Counted from the stretch's first letter, positions 27,262 through 35,860 are shown. The stretch is DNA of 64,000 bases from Synechococcus sp. UW140 (GCF_900474295.1 NZ_UCOB01000023.1:62001-126000); one strand, 5' to 3'. Notes: generated from the sequence alone by a model not told the origin. Translations and numbers: made by a program.

Positions 27262-28353
27262 ATGGGATCCACCTTGCTGATCGGATCGTGTGAACCCTTC
27301 AGCGGGAAGTCTGCTCTTGTGCTTGGTCTGGCCCGCCAGTTGGCATCCTCCGGGCGGCAGGTTCGCTTTGGTAAGCCCCTGGCCACAAGCCTGGACTGGA
27401 CACCGGAGGTCGGCCCGCTGCCGGACCCTTTGATCGATGACGACGTTCGCTTCATCGGCACCACCCTGGGCCTCAAGGATGATCAGCTGATTCCCTCTCT
27501 CCACCTTCTGGCCCCCGCCACCGCCGATCAACGGCTGGCGGATGGACACCTTCAGGCCGGCGAGGGCTTTGTCCGTCTGCAGCAGCAACTGCAGAGCGAC
27601 GATGAGACGGTCACGTTGCTGGAAGCGGCTGGCAGTCTTCACGAGGGCCTGCTTTACGGTCTCAGCCTCGGTCAGCTGGCCCGTGGCCTCGATGCCTCGG
27701 TCGTGCTTGTCCACCTCTGGCAAGACAGCCGCAGCGTTGATGCCCTATTGGCGGCCAGAGATCAACTTGGAGAACGTTTGGTAGGCATCGTTCTCAATGC
27801 CGTCACGCCAGATGATGTCGAGTCGCTGCAGCGCCATGTGGTGCCTGAGCTCGAATCGCTTGGTTTGGCTGTGTTCGGTGTGATGCCGCGTTCTCCTTTG
27901 CTCCGCAGTGTCACGGTGGGGGAGCTGGTGCGTCGCTTGGATGCCCGGGTGCTGTGCTGTGAAGAGCGGCTTGAACTGCTGGTGGAAACCCTGAGCATCG
28001 GCGCCATGAACGTGAATTCGGCAATGGAGTTTTTCCGTCGCCGCCGCAACATGGCCGTGGTCACTGGTGCCGATCGCACTGATATTCAGCTGGCAGCCCT
28101 GGAGGCTTCCACCCAGTGTTTGATTCTCACAGGTGCTGGTGAGCCTTTGCCTCAGTTGATCAGTCGGGCGGATGAACTTGAGGTGCCTTTACTGAAGGTG
28201 GAACACGACACGCTTGCCACGGTTGAAGTGATTGAACAGGCCTTTGGCCATGTGCGCCTTCATGAAGCTGTGAAAGCCACCTATGCGTTCCGTCTCGTGG
28301 AAGAGCACTGCCAGCTCGATCGATTGTTCGATGCTTTGGGATGGACTTGTTGA
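27262..28353 (+). CDS. BioD-like P-loop / DRTGG domain protein
   Basis: This protein of about 363 residues has two parts. The N-terminal dethiobiotin-synthetase-like P-loop domain begins with LLIGSCEPFSGKSALVLGL (Walker A), and the C-terminal DRTGG domain (about 215-330) includes VVTGADRTDIQLAALEAS. The pair also forms the N-terminal regulatory half of long bacterial phosphotransacetylases, but here the acetyltransferase domain is absent. The role is unknown, perhaps nucleotide sensing. The ATG has GGAG six bases upstream, so it is preferred over the TTG directly before it. Confidence 0.8.
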   Translation: MGSTLLIGSCEPFSGKSALVLGLARQLASSGRQVRFGKPLATSLDWTPEVGPLPDPLIDDDVRFIGTTLGLKDDQLIPSLHLLAPATADQRLADGHLQAGEGFVRLQQQLQSDDETVTLLEAAGSLHEGLLYGLSLGQLARGLDASVVLVHLWQDSRSVDALLAARDQLGERLVGIVLNAVTPDDVESLQRHVVPELESLGLAVFGVMPRSPLLRSVTVGELVRRLDARVLCCEERLELLVETLSIGAMNVNSAMEFFRRRRNMAVVTGADRTDIQLAALEASTQCLILTGAGEPLPQLISRADELEVPLLKVEHDTLATVEVIEQAFGHVRLHEAVKATYAFRLVEEHCQLDRLFDALGWTC

Positions 28354-28449
28354 TCGCTGGATCCCTCGCTTTCGCATGAGTTAGATCCGGTGCGATTGCT
28401 GCTTCCTGGTCAAGGACATTGCTGCTAATTTCAACTTGACAATGGCGGG

Positions 28450-28968
28450 ATGTCTTTGAGCCGTTCCCTTGATCTTCCTTCCCTTGACAGGGTTGACACA
28501 CTTGCCCAGGAACTGGCTCTTCTCCAGGACAAAGGCAAACGACGGATCGCAATTCTTGGTAGTCGGCACGTCCCGGTCGTGGCGATTCATCTCGTCGAGT
28601 TGATCGCCCGTTCTTTGGCTCAGGAAGGACATTCCCTAATCACATCAGGAGCGCAGGGTGTCAATGCCGCCGTGATCCGCGGTGTCCTCGAGGTTGATCC
28701 GGCTCAACTGACCGTTCTGCTGCCACAGAGCCTCGACCGGCAGGTCCCGGAGATTCGAGACAGCCTTGATCGGGTGCTGCATTTGATTGAAAAGCCTGAG
28801 CAGGATGATTTGCCTTTGCCCCTGGCAAGCAGCCTTTGCAATCAAGACATCATCACGCGCTGTGATCAGCTGATCTGTCTTGCTTTTCACGACAGTGAGA
28901 CACTTCTGAACAGCTGTCGCAGTGCCGAAGACATGGGCAAGGTGGTCAGTCTGCTGTTTTTCGACTGA
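28450..28968 (+). CDS. SLOG-superfamily (DprA/LOG-like Rossmann) protein
   Basis: This 172-residue protein has a Rossmann-like core: RRIAILGSRHVPVV, then LITSGAQGVNAAVIRGVLEVD, TVLLPQSL and the late DQLICLAFHDSETL. The GxxG and SGxxGVN features place it with DprA, LOG and TIR-sensor-type SLOG domains that bind nucleotides or nucleic acid. It lacks the PGGxGTxxE motif of LOG cytokinin hydrolases. The function is not known. The ATG at MSLSRSLDLPSLDRVD is the first in frame. Its end overlaps the convergent NfeD gene by 23 bases. Confidence 0.72.
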   Translation: MSLSRSLDLPSLDRVDTLAQELALLQDKGKRRIAILGSRHVPVVAIHLVELIARSLAQEGHSLITSGAQGVNAAVIRGVLEVDPAQLTVLLPQSLDRQVPEIRDSLDRVLHLIEKPEQDDLPLPLASSLCNQDIITRCDQLICLAFHDSETLLNSCRSAEDMGKVVSLLFFD

Positions 28969-29404
28969 CCGTGGTCTGCGCCATCACTTGAAGCTGGGTG
29001 CCATCACGCCCCACAACCAGTACGCGTTCGCCCTGGGGGATTGAACGGTCCAGATCCAGTGACGCAGCGGCCCAGCTTTGGCCATGCCAGCGAACCCTCC
29101 CCTCTCCGCCTGGCGCAATCGTGCCCAGAACTTCCGCGAGATCGTCGCGTTGCCGTTGCCTCTCCGGCGCAGGATTGCGCTGGGCTGACCACCGCATCAG
29201 CCAGAGGGTGCCTATCACCGTGATGGCGATGAACAGACTGACCTGAAGCAGCACTGGCAACGGCCCAAGGGCGGTGATCACCGACACGATCAGGGCCCCA
29301 ATGGCAGCGAACATCAGGCCGTCGAATGTGGGTTGCGCCAGTTCCAGGGCAAGCAGCACCCCAGCGACCAGAAGCCAGATCAGCGGCACCCAGAACGTGG
29401 TCAT
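28946..29404 (-). CDS. NfeD-like membrane protein
   Basis: This protein of about 152 residues begins MTTFWVPLIWLLVAGVLLALE. Three hydrophobic helices in the first 85 residues precede a soluble OB-fold domain (about 95-145, LGTIAPGGEGRVRWHGQSW, ERVLVVGRDGTQLQV) typical of short NfeD proteins. Such proteins pair with SPFH/stomatin-type partners in membrane microdomains. The matching SPFH gene is divergent, 109 bases away, supporting the call. The nine-residue longer frame is less likely because the ATG directly precedes the first helix. Confidence 0.82.
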   Translation of the reverse strand: MTTFWVPLIWLLVAGVLLALELAQPTFDGLMFAAIGALIVSVITALGPLPVLLQVSLFIAITVIGTLWLMRWSAQRNPAPERQRQRDDLAEVLGTIAPGGEGRVRWHGQSWAAASLDLDRSIPQGERVLVVGRDGTQLQVMAQTTVSRKTAD

Positions 29405-29513
29405 TGGGGTTGTTGCGGCAACACACCTCACTTTGAAGCCGATCCTGCCGGTTGTGGACGTGCTTGTGCGTTAGGAGCGCTGTCCTTAAGGTCCGAACAA
29501 CTGCTCAGCTGTT

Positions 29514-30428
29514 TTGGAAGCATTTTTCAGCCTGCCCGCTTTGATCCTTCTTGCGGTGCTCGGTACTGGCAGCGTCAAGGTGACCAGCGGAGGAAGGTCT
29601 CGTCTGGTCGAGCGCTTGGGAAAGTTTGATCGCGAGCTTCAGCCAGGTTTGTCCCTTGTGCTCCCAGTGGTGGAAAAGGTCGTGAGCCACGAGTCTCTCA
29701 AGGAACGGGTGCTCGACATTCCTCCTCAGCAGTGCATCACCCGTGACAACGTCTCCATCGAAGTGGATGCGGTGGTTTATTGGCAGCTGCTGGAGCATTC
29801 ACAGGCGTATTACGCCGTTGACAACCTCCAGGCGGCGATGGTGAATTTGGTGCTGACTCAGATCCGTGCCGAGATGGGCAAACTGGATCTCGATCAGACC
29901 TTCACCACCCGCAGTGAAGTGAATGAATTGCTGCTTCGGGAGCTTGATCAGGCCACGGACCCTTGGGGCGTGAAAGTCACCCGTGTTGAGATGCGCGACA
30001 TCGTTCCCTCCGCAGGGGTGCAGCAGGCGATGGAACAGCAGATGACGGCGGAACGGGAGAAGCGGGCGGCGATTCTGCGCTCGGAAGGAGAAAAGGAATC
30101 CCAGCTCAACGAGGCACGTGGACGCGCCGAAGCTCTTGTGCTTGATGCCCAGGCTCAGAAGGAGGCACTCCTGTTGGAATCTGAGGCTCAGTCGCATCAG
30201 CAGCAGGTGCTGGCCGAAGCGAAATCCAAGTCAGCCCTGGTGATGGCACAAGCCTTGGAAGCCAATCCCAAAACGGCGGAAGCGATGCGTCTGATGCTCG
30301 CGAAGGACTGGATGGCGATGGGCGAACAACTGGCGGATTCCCCAGGTGGCAGCGTGCTGATGGTTGATCCCCAGTCGCCTGCCGCCCTGCTGGCTGCCCT
30401 GAAGCAGTTTCAAGGGGATCAAGGCTGA
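29514..30428 (+). CDS. SPFH/Band 7 protein (stomatin/QmcA-like)
   Basis: This 304-residue protein has an N-terminal membrane anchor (about 1-20). The SPFH domain begins SGGRSRLVERLGKFDRELQPGL and continues through CITRDNVSIEVDAVVYW. A long helical tail (about 190-260), rich in Ala, Glu and Gln, is predicted to form a coiled coil (ILRSEGEKESQLNEARGRAE). The order matches slipin/QmcA proteins that oligomerise in the membrane and regulate proteases. The start is a TTG. Its divergent neighbour is an NfeD-type protein, the usual partner. Confidence 0.9.
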   Translation: MEAFFSLPALILLAVLGTGSVKVTSGGRSRLVERLGKFDRELQPGLSLVLPVVEKVVSHESLKERVLDIPPQQCITRDNVSIEVDAVVYWQLLEHSQAYYAVDNLQAAMVNLVLTQIRAEMGKLDLDQTFTTRSEVNELLLRELDQATDPWGVKVTRVEMRDIVPSAGVQQAMEQQMTAEREKRAAILRSEGEKESQLNEARGRAEALVLDAQAQKEALLLESEAQSHQQQVLAEAKSKSALVMAQALEANPKTAEAMRLMLAKDWMAMGEQLADSPGGSVLMVDPQSPAALLAALKQFQGDQG

Positions 30429-30489
30429 TGCAGATGGGGAAGGATTCTGAGCAGCTCTTCCTTCGGTCGACCGAGGCTCATCACAGCTG

Positions 30490-30960
30490 GTGCCAGTGAC
30501 CGCTAAGACGATCTATCTGGCATCTCCGTTGGGGTTTTCAGTCGAAAGTCGGCAATTGCTGCTCCCCCGTTATGTCGAGGCACTTCAGGCCTTGGGCTTG
30601 AGAGTTTGGGAGCCTTTCGCGCGCAATGCTGGCGTCGATCTTGATCAGCCTGGTTGGGCCTATGCGGTGTCGCAGCAATGTCTGCAAGACGTGCGTGAGG
30701 CTGATGGTCTGTTCGCGATTGTGAACGGCACCCCACCCGATGAGGGCGTGATGGTGGAGCTGGGGGTTGCTTTCGCTCTGGCTAAGCCCGTGTTCTTGTT
30801 TCGAGATGATTTCCGTCGCTGTACCGATTCGGATCACTATCCACTCAATTTGATGGTGTATGCCGGGCTGCCTCAGCAAGGCTGGGAGAGCTACGTGCAC
30901 GACTCGATCAATTCGATTGGATCCCCTGACAAAGCTCTCGCCCAGTGGGCCCTGGGCTGA
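30490..30960 (+). CDS. Nucleoside 2-deoxyribosyltransferase-like protein
   Basis: This 156-residue protein has the family start TIYLASPLGFS. The motif VREADGLFAIVNGTPPDEGVMVELG follows about residue 75, including the Asp and the nucleophilic Glu of deoxyribosyltransferases. FLFRDDFRR and LNLMVYAGLPQQ complete the fold. The expected role is transfer of deoxyribose between bases in nucleotide salvage. The start is a GTG. It follows the SPFH gene by 61 bases on the same strand, but a functional link is not obvious. Confidence 0.83.
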   Translation: MPVTAKTIYLASPLGFSVESRQLLLPRYVEALQALGLRVWEPFARNAGVDLDQPGWAYAVSQQCLQDVREADGLFAIVNGTPPDEGVMVELGVAFALAKPVFLFRDDFRRCTDSDHYPLNLMVYAGLPQQGWESYVHDSINSIGSPDKALAQWALG

Positions 30961-30972
30961 ACGCCACTGTGT

Positions 30973-31428
30973 TCAGGCTGCTTGGAGAAGGGCTTTGAGT
31001 GCCTCCAGGTAGAGCACACCTGTGCACATCAGCGCTGATGCCCAGCACAGACCCCGCAAGGGAGGAATATTGCCGACGTAGGCCCCGATGTAGAGCAGTC
31101 TCAAGCCTGGCTGCAGAAAGGCCGCGGCAATGGCGAGCCCTGGTAGCGGACCTGTTTCACAGGCTGCGACCAACGACAAAATCGCTGCAGGGGCATGCAG
31201 GCTGAAGGCTTCAAAACTGTTCTGATGCGCCCAGCTGGCCCGTTGGCCCCACGCTGGAAGGCGGTCGAACATGGCCCGCGGCGCGGCCATGTCGGCCATG
31301 GTGAAGTCCGCTTGGGATCGTGCAGCCCCCAGGGGAATGATGCTGACGATGACCACGGCTCCAGCCAGCACCAGCGACCAGGCGAAGGGGGCCGCGGCGT
31401 TGGCGGTGAAGAGTGCGGTGAGAGGCAT
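30973..31428 (-). CDS. MAPEG family membrane protein
   Basis: This protein of about 151 residues has four predicted membrane helices. Features of the MAPEG fold include WGQRASWAHQNSFEAFSLHAPAAIL (about residue 65), where N and E match the glutathione-binding helix pattern, and a final helix GLCWASALMCTGVLYLEALKALL. Human relatives are microsomal glutathione transferases. In cyanobacteria the substrate is unknown. The ATG at MPLTALFTAN is preferred. An upstream ATG (MHTMPL) and a longer form exist. It converges on the deoxyribosyltransferase gene with 12 bases between. Confidence 0.82.
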   Translation of the reverse strand: MPLTALFTANAAAPFAWSLVLAGAVVIVSIIPLGAARSQADFTMADMAAPRAMFDRLPAWGQRASWAHQNSFEAFSLHAPAAILSLVAACETGPLPGLAIAAAFLQPGLRLLYIGAYVGNIPPLRGLCWASALMCTGVLYLEALKALLQAA

Positions 31429-31502
31429 CGTGTGCATGCTGATGCCTCTATTCAAAGGAACGGATCCCGATCGCTGTGAGCCCTACTGACCGCAGCCTTC
31501 GC

Positions 31503-31871
31503 TCAGAAAGCATTCGCCCGCAGCCAGCCGATCGTTCCGGCTTGCGCATGGGTGGATGCGGTTTGCGATGCCGTGCTGTTCTCCACAATCCGTACCTGAT
31601 ACCAGAGGCCTTTCATCCCAGAGCGGCTGCGATGCACCGTCTGAAGCTGCTCCAGACGGCTGCCGCTTCCCACCAGTCCTCGTTCTCGGTTGGGACAGCC
31701 TGAGGAGATCGAGCTGACGGTTGCTGGTGATTGATGGCCGCAATCGCGCAGGAAGGCGGCTGACTGTGTGGTGATCAGAATCGGGTGGGCCATGGCGGTG
31801 CTTGCCAAGACTGCAGTGCCGCTGGCACAACTGATCAGGGTGGCTTTCAGGTTTGCTGGAAGTGGAGGCAT
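31503..31871 (-). CDS. Hypothetical exported protein, 122 aa
   Basis: There is a signal-peptide-like start (MPPLPANLKATLISCASGTA, cleavage likely after STAMA), then HPILITTQSAAFL. The C-terminal half, GLWYQVRIVENSTASQTAS, resembles the end of an SH3-like small exported domain (WYQVRI). Ser-rich, with two cysteines in the mature part (C44 and C59). I do not recognise a family. It is the first of the run of small exported proteins in this region. Confidence 0.6.
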   Translation of the reverse strand: MPPLPANLKATLISCASGTAVLASTAMAHPILITTQSAAFLRDCGHQSPATVSSISSGCPNRERGLVGSGSRLEQLQTVHRSRSGMKGLWYQVRIVENSTASQTASTHAQAGTIGWLRANAF

Positions 31872-32184
31872 GGCCAGACTGCGGAATGACTGTTGGGAAG
31901 CTGATGGATTCGGCTACACGATTGGGTGATCGGGATCTCCAGTTGTTGTGATTCTGATCAAGCTCTTCACGGCTGCGTTGTGCTCTGGGGCCCTCACTGG
32001 GACGTGCAGCTCATGCAACCAATGTTCAGCATCTCGATCCCTAAATTCAAGCGTTGTTTGCTGAAAACTGCTTGCGGCAATGGGGTCGGCGAAGTGTGGC
32101 TAGGCATCGTTGGGACGTGCCGGTGTGGTGATGCATTCCAGCTTCTCTCGTCGCCACCATGTATTGAGCACCCACGTTGCAACC
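31872..32184. other. Intergenic region without a supported gene
   Basis: These 313 bases contain an open frame on the plus strand, but it is Cys/His-rich, has no ribosome site and overlaps the cupin start. No hairpin terminator, tRNA or repeat was seen. It must hold the promoters of the cupin gene and of the leftward exported-protein gene. Confidence 0.5.
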
Positions 32185-32520
32185 ATGAAAAACATCGTGT
32201 TGACTCTGCCGCTGTTGCTGGTTGCTTCGGGGCTGATTGCGGCCCTTGGAAGCACCCATGACGGCCATGGCGCCTCAGAGTTGGGTGTGACCTTGCCTTG
32301 GCACTATCACCCTGTCATTAATGCCGCTGTCATCCTTCAGGGGAATCTTGAGCTGCAGTTAACGGATGGTAGGAAAAAGATCTACCAAGAAAGTGATGCC
32401 TTGATTGAGGTGGTTAATACCATCCATTCGGGCAAGGCTCTGGGCTCACAAGCTGTCAATGTTGTTGTCGTTTATGCAGGTGAGAAAGGAGTCCCAACGA
32501 CATTATTGACCAAGCCATAA
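32185..32520 (+). CDS. Short exported cupin-domain protein
   Basis: This 111-residue protein has a signal peptide (MKNIVLTLPLLLVASGLIAA). The cupin core holds the metal-binding motif LPWHYHPVINAAVILQG (about residue 38) and the second half SDALIEVVNTIHSG, supplying His ligands. The approximately 30 residues that usually precede the first cupin motif (substrate strands) are missing, so the signal peptide meets the barrel directly after STHDGHGASELGV. It is either a naturally minimal cupin or one with an internal deletion. It lies alone between intergenic stretches, ahead of yajQ. Confidence 0.75.
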   Translation: MKNIVLTLPLLLVASGLIAALGSTHDGHGASELGVTLPWHYHPVINAAVILQGNLELQLTDGRKKIYQESDALIEVVNTIHSGKALGSQAVNVVVVYAGEKGVPTTLLTKP

Positions 32521-32827
32521 AAATCTGAAGCCTTATTGAGCCAACACGTTGATTGATAAGCCAAAGCTTGAGTCGGAGTCGGTTCATGTCATTGCAGTTC
32601 GCTTTGATCAGGACTGGGGGCCGCCGTTGATGGCCCTCGGCTGTACTTGTGGTTGTTGCTTTGCATGCAGTCCCACCGCAGCGGCGACCGTGGCTTGCGA
32701 CTGACTGGGGTGAGGGCATGCGCCTCTTCTCTCTGAGCGTAAGAGACACCTTTTGAGGTGCTGCAGTTGGCAGCTCGGCGCTCTGATTGCAAGACTGAAC
32801 TCAGTCGGCAACCAAGAGAGCAGCGTT
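32521..32827. other. Intergenic region upstream of yajQ
   Basis: About 307 bases without a convincing gene. A minus-strand frame of 84 codons crosses it, but it also runs into the yajQ start and has odd composition. A stretch around 32627-32700 is locally GC-rich compared with its flanks. No terminator with a T-tract was found after the cupin gene. Confidence 0.45.
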
Positions 32828-33322
32828 TTGGCAAGCTTTTCATTTGATGTGGTCTCCGATTTTGACCGCCAGGAGCTGGTGAATACCCTTGATCAGGTTC
32901 GCCGGGATGTTGGCAACCGGTATGACCTCAAGGACTCAGCGACGGAGATCGATCTCGAGGAGACCGAGGTGGTGATTACCACTGCCAGCGATATGACCCT
33001 TCAGGCTGTGGAGGATGTGCTCCGCGCGAAGGCGACCAAGCGCAACCTTTCTCTCAAAATCTTTGATTTTCAGAGCCCTGAGGCCGTTGGCGGTAACCGC
33101 GTGAAGCAGGTGGTGAAGTTGCGCAAGGGGCTCAGTCAGGAGCTGGCCAAGAAGCTGAGCAAGAGCGTCCGTGATGAGCTGAAGAAGGTCACCGTTGCGA
33201 TTCAGGGGGAGAGCCTGCGCATCACTGGCAAGAGCAAGGACGATCTGCAGCAGGCGATCCAGCTGCTGAAAACCAAGGAGGATGATCTAGATGTGCCTCT
33301 CCAGTTCGAGAACTACCGGTAG
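32828..33322 (+). CDS. yajQ: YajQ family nucleotide-binding protein
   Basis: This 164-residue protein shows the YajQ signature: start ASFSFDVVSDFDRQELVNTL, TASDMTLQAVEDVLRAKATKR in the middle and GKSKDDLQQAIQLLK near the end. Two ferredoxin-like halves are expected. YajQ proteins bind RNA, or cyclic-di-GMP in Xanthomonas; which applies here is unknown. The start appears to be a TTG, because the family's N-terminus begins exactly there and no ATG or GTG precedes it without adding unrelated residues. Confidence 0.9.
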   Translation: MASFSFDVVSDFDRQELVNTLDQVRRDVGNRYDLKDSATEIDLEETEVVITTASDMTLQAVEDVLRAKATKRNLSLKIFDFQSPEAVGGNRVKQVVKLRKGLSQELAKKLSKSVRDELKKVTVAIQGESLRITGKSKDDLQQAIQLLKTKEDDLDVPLQFENYR

Positions 33323-33435
33323 GGATACCCTTCTCGCTTTAACAGCAGGTTTCGACTCTTTTTCGGTATCCCAATCTCTCTCTGTCGTCAAACTTGTCGA
33401 TGGTGTTCAGACTGAACTAAGTAGAAACGAAGGCA

Positions 33436-33801
33436 ATGGAACAGACAATTTTCAAGAGGTCTGTTCTTGGACTGATCATTCTAATGGTTTTTCCGACCAC
33501 AGTATCTTCTCAGGTCCAATCCGAATGCCACTTCAATGGCGTGAAGGAGAGTTGTATTTTGACCAGGCTATGGAGCAACGGCAACATGTCGGGGGTCAAA
33601 GTTAAGTGGATCAGTGATGGGAAGGTCGTTAGTTATTACTATTCAAATTGCAGGAATTATGCTGGTGGAACCGTTGATGAGTGTCATGTGAAAATCGTTG
33701 AGGATAATGGGAGAGTTGCCTACGCCGCTTCGACCTCAAGTGGCAGGGGTACTCAAATAAGATCAACCTCGGGGAATAGAACAGTGATCCCTCCATTCTG
33801 A
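33436..33801 (+). CDS. Hypothetical exported Cys-containing protein, 121 aa
   Basis: A signal peptide (MEQTIFKRSVLGLIILMVFP, cleavage about VSS-QVQ) precedes a beta-rich domain with four cysteines (ECHFNGVKESC, NCRNYAGGTVDEC), pointing to two disulfides. Tyr/Ser-rich strands (VVSYYYSNCR) and the Ser/Thr/Arg/Gly-rich tail (TSSGRGTQIRSTSGNR) do not match a family I know. Codon use is more AT-rich than the housekeeping genes nearby, consistent with a lineage-specific or transferred gene. Confidence 0.75.
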   Translation: MEQTIFKRSVLGLIILMVFPTTVSSQVQSECHFNGVKESCILTRLWSNGNMSGVKVKWISDGKVVSYYYSNCRNYAGGTVDECHVKIVEDNGRVAYAASTSSGRGTQIRSTSGNRTVIPPF

Positions 33802-34357
33802 GCAGGTGCCTTTATAGGCTTCGCGTTCGATCCATTTTGTCAAGTTTTCTGCATTGAGGTGATCGCTCAACTTGTTAACTGTCTCTATGCACGCTGCACG
33901 CTTTGAACACTGCAGCTAGTGCCGCGACTCGCTTCATTCGATATCGCTAGGATTTCTTATTGTGCCTGTTGAGCGATCTGTCGATGGTTTGATTTCTAGA
34001 TCTGGCGTTGTTAGCGCCATAACGCTTGCTGTTGACGCTATTGCCAGCGTCAAGATGATTGCGATCAGTGAGTCCAAGTGTTAGAGGTCGTTGTCTCATT
34101 GCTAGCAACGCTTCCTGTTTGGGGCTTATTGGCAATCAAAGTGACAGATTCCAGTGCAAGGCAAGCCCCAATGCCTGCTTCTGGCTTGCATGTTGCTAAG
34201 GGGTTTGATGGTTTGCCTCAGCGATCTCCCTTCATTTCAGCGAGGGCTGAGAGCTGCCTGCCCATTTGTTGCTGAGGCCTGCGATTGCGATCAATGCGCT
34301 CTGCATGTGCTTTTTTGTTGATCTCTGCTTTGCTGGAGTCAGTTCAGCCTTGTATGA
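33802..34357. other. Sparsely coding spacer with weak small ORFs
   Basis: This 556-base stretch holds no strongly supported gene. Two weak plus-strand candidates are a 40-residue GTG frame at 33962-34084 and an overlapping GTG frame at 34078-34275 whose first 21 residues are hydrophobic (LEVVVSLLATLPVWGLLAIK). Neither has a clear ribosome site. No tRNA or mobile element was seen. It may be decayed sequence. Confidence 0.45.
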
Positions 34358-34570
34358 ATGTCCAAAGCACGTGATCTCATCAATGCTCACCTCTATCCAG
34401 TGCTGGCAACATTTGCGGTGATTTATGGAGCGATTCAGCTTGCACCGATTGCCAACCAAGCCCGCTATTTCGATCACTGCGTTGATGAAGTGATTAAGGA
34501 TGCAGAAGGGGAAGCCAGCTTCGCGGCCAAGCGTGCTTTGGCAACAAGGATCTGTCATGGGGGCTCCTGA
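34358..34570 (+). CDS. Small hypothetical protein, 70 aa
   Basis: It starts MSKARDLINAHLYPVLATFA and has one short hydrophobic segment (about 13-30, PVLATFAVIYGAIQLAPIA) followed by a charged helical tail with two cysteines (DHCVDEVIKDAEGE, RICHGGS). It may be membrane-anchored. The family is not recognised. A strong intrinsic terminator lies 52 bases after the stop, supporting a real transcript. Confidence 0.65.
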   Translation: MSKARDLINAHLYPVLATFAVIYGAIQLAPIANQARYFDHCVDEVIKDAEGEASFAAKRALATRICHGGS

Positions 34571-34621
34571 ATCAGTCCTTTTGTGGCGACAACGTCCCGG
34601 TTGGCTTCCTGCCCCTGATCC

Positions 34622-34656
34622 GCGCACCGATTCTGAATGGCATCGGTGCTTTATTT
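34622..34656 (+). terminator. Intrinsic terminator after the 70-aa gene
   Basis: GCACCGAT and ATCGGTGC form an eight-pair perfect stem around a ten-base loop, followed by TTTATTTTT on the plus strand. It lies in the 312-base gap before the next exported-protein gene; nothing else is evident in that gap. Confidence 0.88.
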
Positions 34657-34882
34657 TTGCCTCTATGACTGCTCAGATGCGTTTCTTGCTTGAGCAACTT
34701 CACGTTGGTATTGGCTGAGATGGCTTGAGCTTTCGATGTGGGTGAATGGGCTAACTCTGCCACCTGGTGGGAAGTACAAACCTCAACGGCGTTCTGTTGC
34801 TCCGCTTGGTTTTTCTCCATCTCTTCAACTTGCCAGCTCGTGGCATGACCTATCAGAATCAACGGCTTTTTGGGCTGAGCTG

Positions 34883-35572
34883 ATGCGAATACTTCTTGTT
34901 GCCGTCTTGATGCTGAGCCATGGTTCAGCCTTTGCTGCATGTGAGATCAAGCATTCTGAGAAGCGCAATGCGGATGGCTCTCAGATTCGCATCACACAAC
35001 GTCAATGTGATGCGACAAAACGTCGAACGCTCCACGTTGAATTCCAGCCTCAAGGCAGTGAATCCTGTCTCTCGCTGCTCAAACGCACACAGTCTGTCTC
35101 TCAAACCCCCACAGGTGGTTGGCGGTTGAGAGATGTTGATGCGGATGGACTGTTTGAAATTGAAGAGACTGGTGCCTGCGGTGCAGGCCCCAATTGTGAG
35201 CATCGTATCTTCAAGACTTCTGTAGGGCCTGGGCCGATCAACGCCTATCTTTTCTTCCAGGGTGGATATGCTGGGTTCGAACGTGTTTCCGACTATTACG
35301 TCGCAAGTGGTCGGTCTAGTTGTTGTTCATGGGATCACCAGGTCTACAAGAAACCAATGACTGATGACCCCATTAGTGACAGTGATCTCGTTTATGAAGT
35401 CATGGTTGGTGTTGATGTAGGCGACCCATCAAGGACGCGCTGCCGTGTTTTTTCACGTGTTGATCACAACTTGATTCAAGTGCCCCTGAAGGACAAAAAA
35501 CTTCTGACGTTGTGCGAGGTTTATGGTGAAAACTATGTTTTGAATCCGCCAGTCTTCAACGAGGTTCATTAG
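34883..35572 (+). CDS. Hypothetical exported Cys-rich protein, 229 aa
   Basis: The signal peptide MRILLVAVLMLSHGSAFAA is followed by a mature protein with about ten cysteines (CEIKHSEK, RQCDATK, ESCLSLL, GACGAGPNCEH, SSCCSWD, TRCRVFS, TLCEVYG). A DVDADGLFEIEETGACG stretch (about residue 93) looks like a Ca-binding EF/dockerin-type acidic loop. I do not know the family. A secreted, disulfide-stabilised Ca-binding role is inferred only. The ATG was chosen for the signal peptide. The longer frame upstream is unsupported. Confidence 0.75.
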   Translation: MRILLVAVLMLSHGSAFAACEIKHSEKRNADGSQIRITQRQCDATKRRTLHVEFQPQGSESCLSLLKRTQSVSQTPTGGWRLRDVDADGLFEIEETGACGAGPNCEHRIFKTSVGPGPINAYLFFQGGYAGFERVSDYYVASGRSSCCSWDHQVYKKPMTDDPISDSDLVYEVMVGVDVGDPSRTRCRVFSRVDHNLIQVPLKDKKLLTLCEVYGENYVLNPPVFNEVH

Positions 35573-35860
35573 CTTGTGTGCGTTGACAGTCTGGATCCAA
35601 GAAAGTGCTAGGCCAAAGCCGTTGCTATTGATGTCTCCGTTGTCCGTGCTGATTGCCTGATTGGCGATTCGCCGAGATGGTCAGCTGAAGTTCTTGAGCA
35701 GTGTTGGCGATCTCAGGGCTACAGCTTGAGAATGGGGAGTGACCGCCGCAGATGAGGCAGGTGGTGTTCCCCAGCTGGGTGGCCAGCATCAAACCGTGAC
35801 GAGTTCTGCAGGGCTTGGGTGGTTGCCGGCGAAGATGAGCCCAGCCTTGCTTAGGAGTCC

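Noticed and set aside
31926-32261. A 111-codon plus-strand frame
   Set aside because: Overlaps the signal peptide of the cupin gene in another frame and is Cys-rich in a random-looking way.
32589-32843. An 84-codon minus-strand frame upstream of yajQ
   Set aside because: Runs into the yajQ start and shows a biased composition; not convincing.
33962-34084. A 40-residue GTG frame
   Set aside because: Protein-like but no ribosome site and overlapped by another frame; noted only as part of the spacer.
35625-35789. A 54-residue minus-strand frame with CLICGG
   Set aside because: Interesting cysteines but no ribosome site, and a competing plus-strand reading; not enough support.
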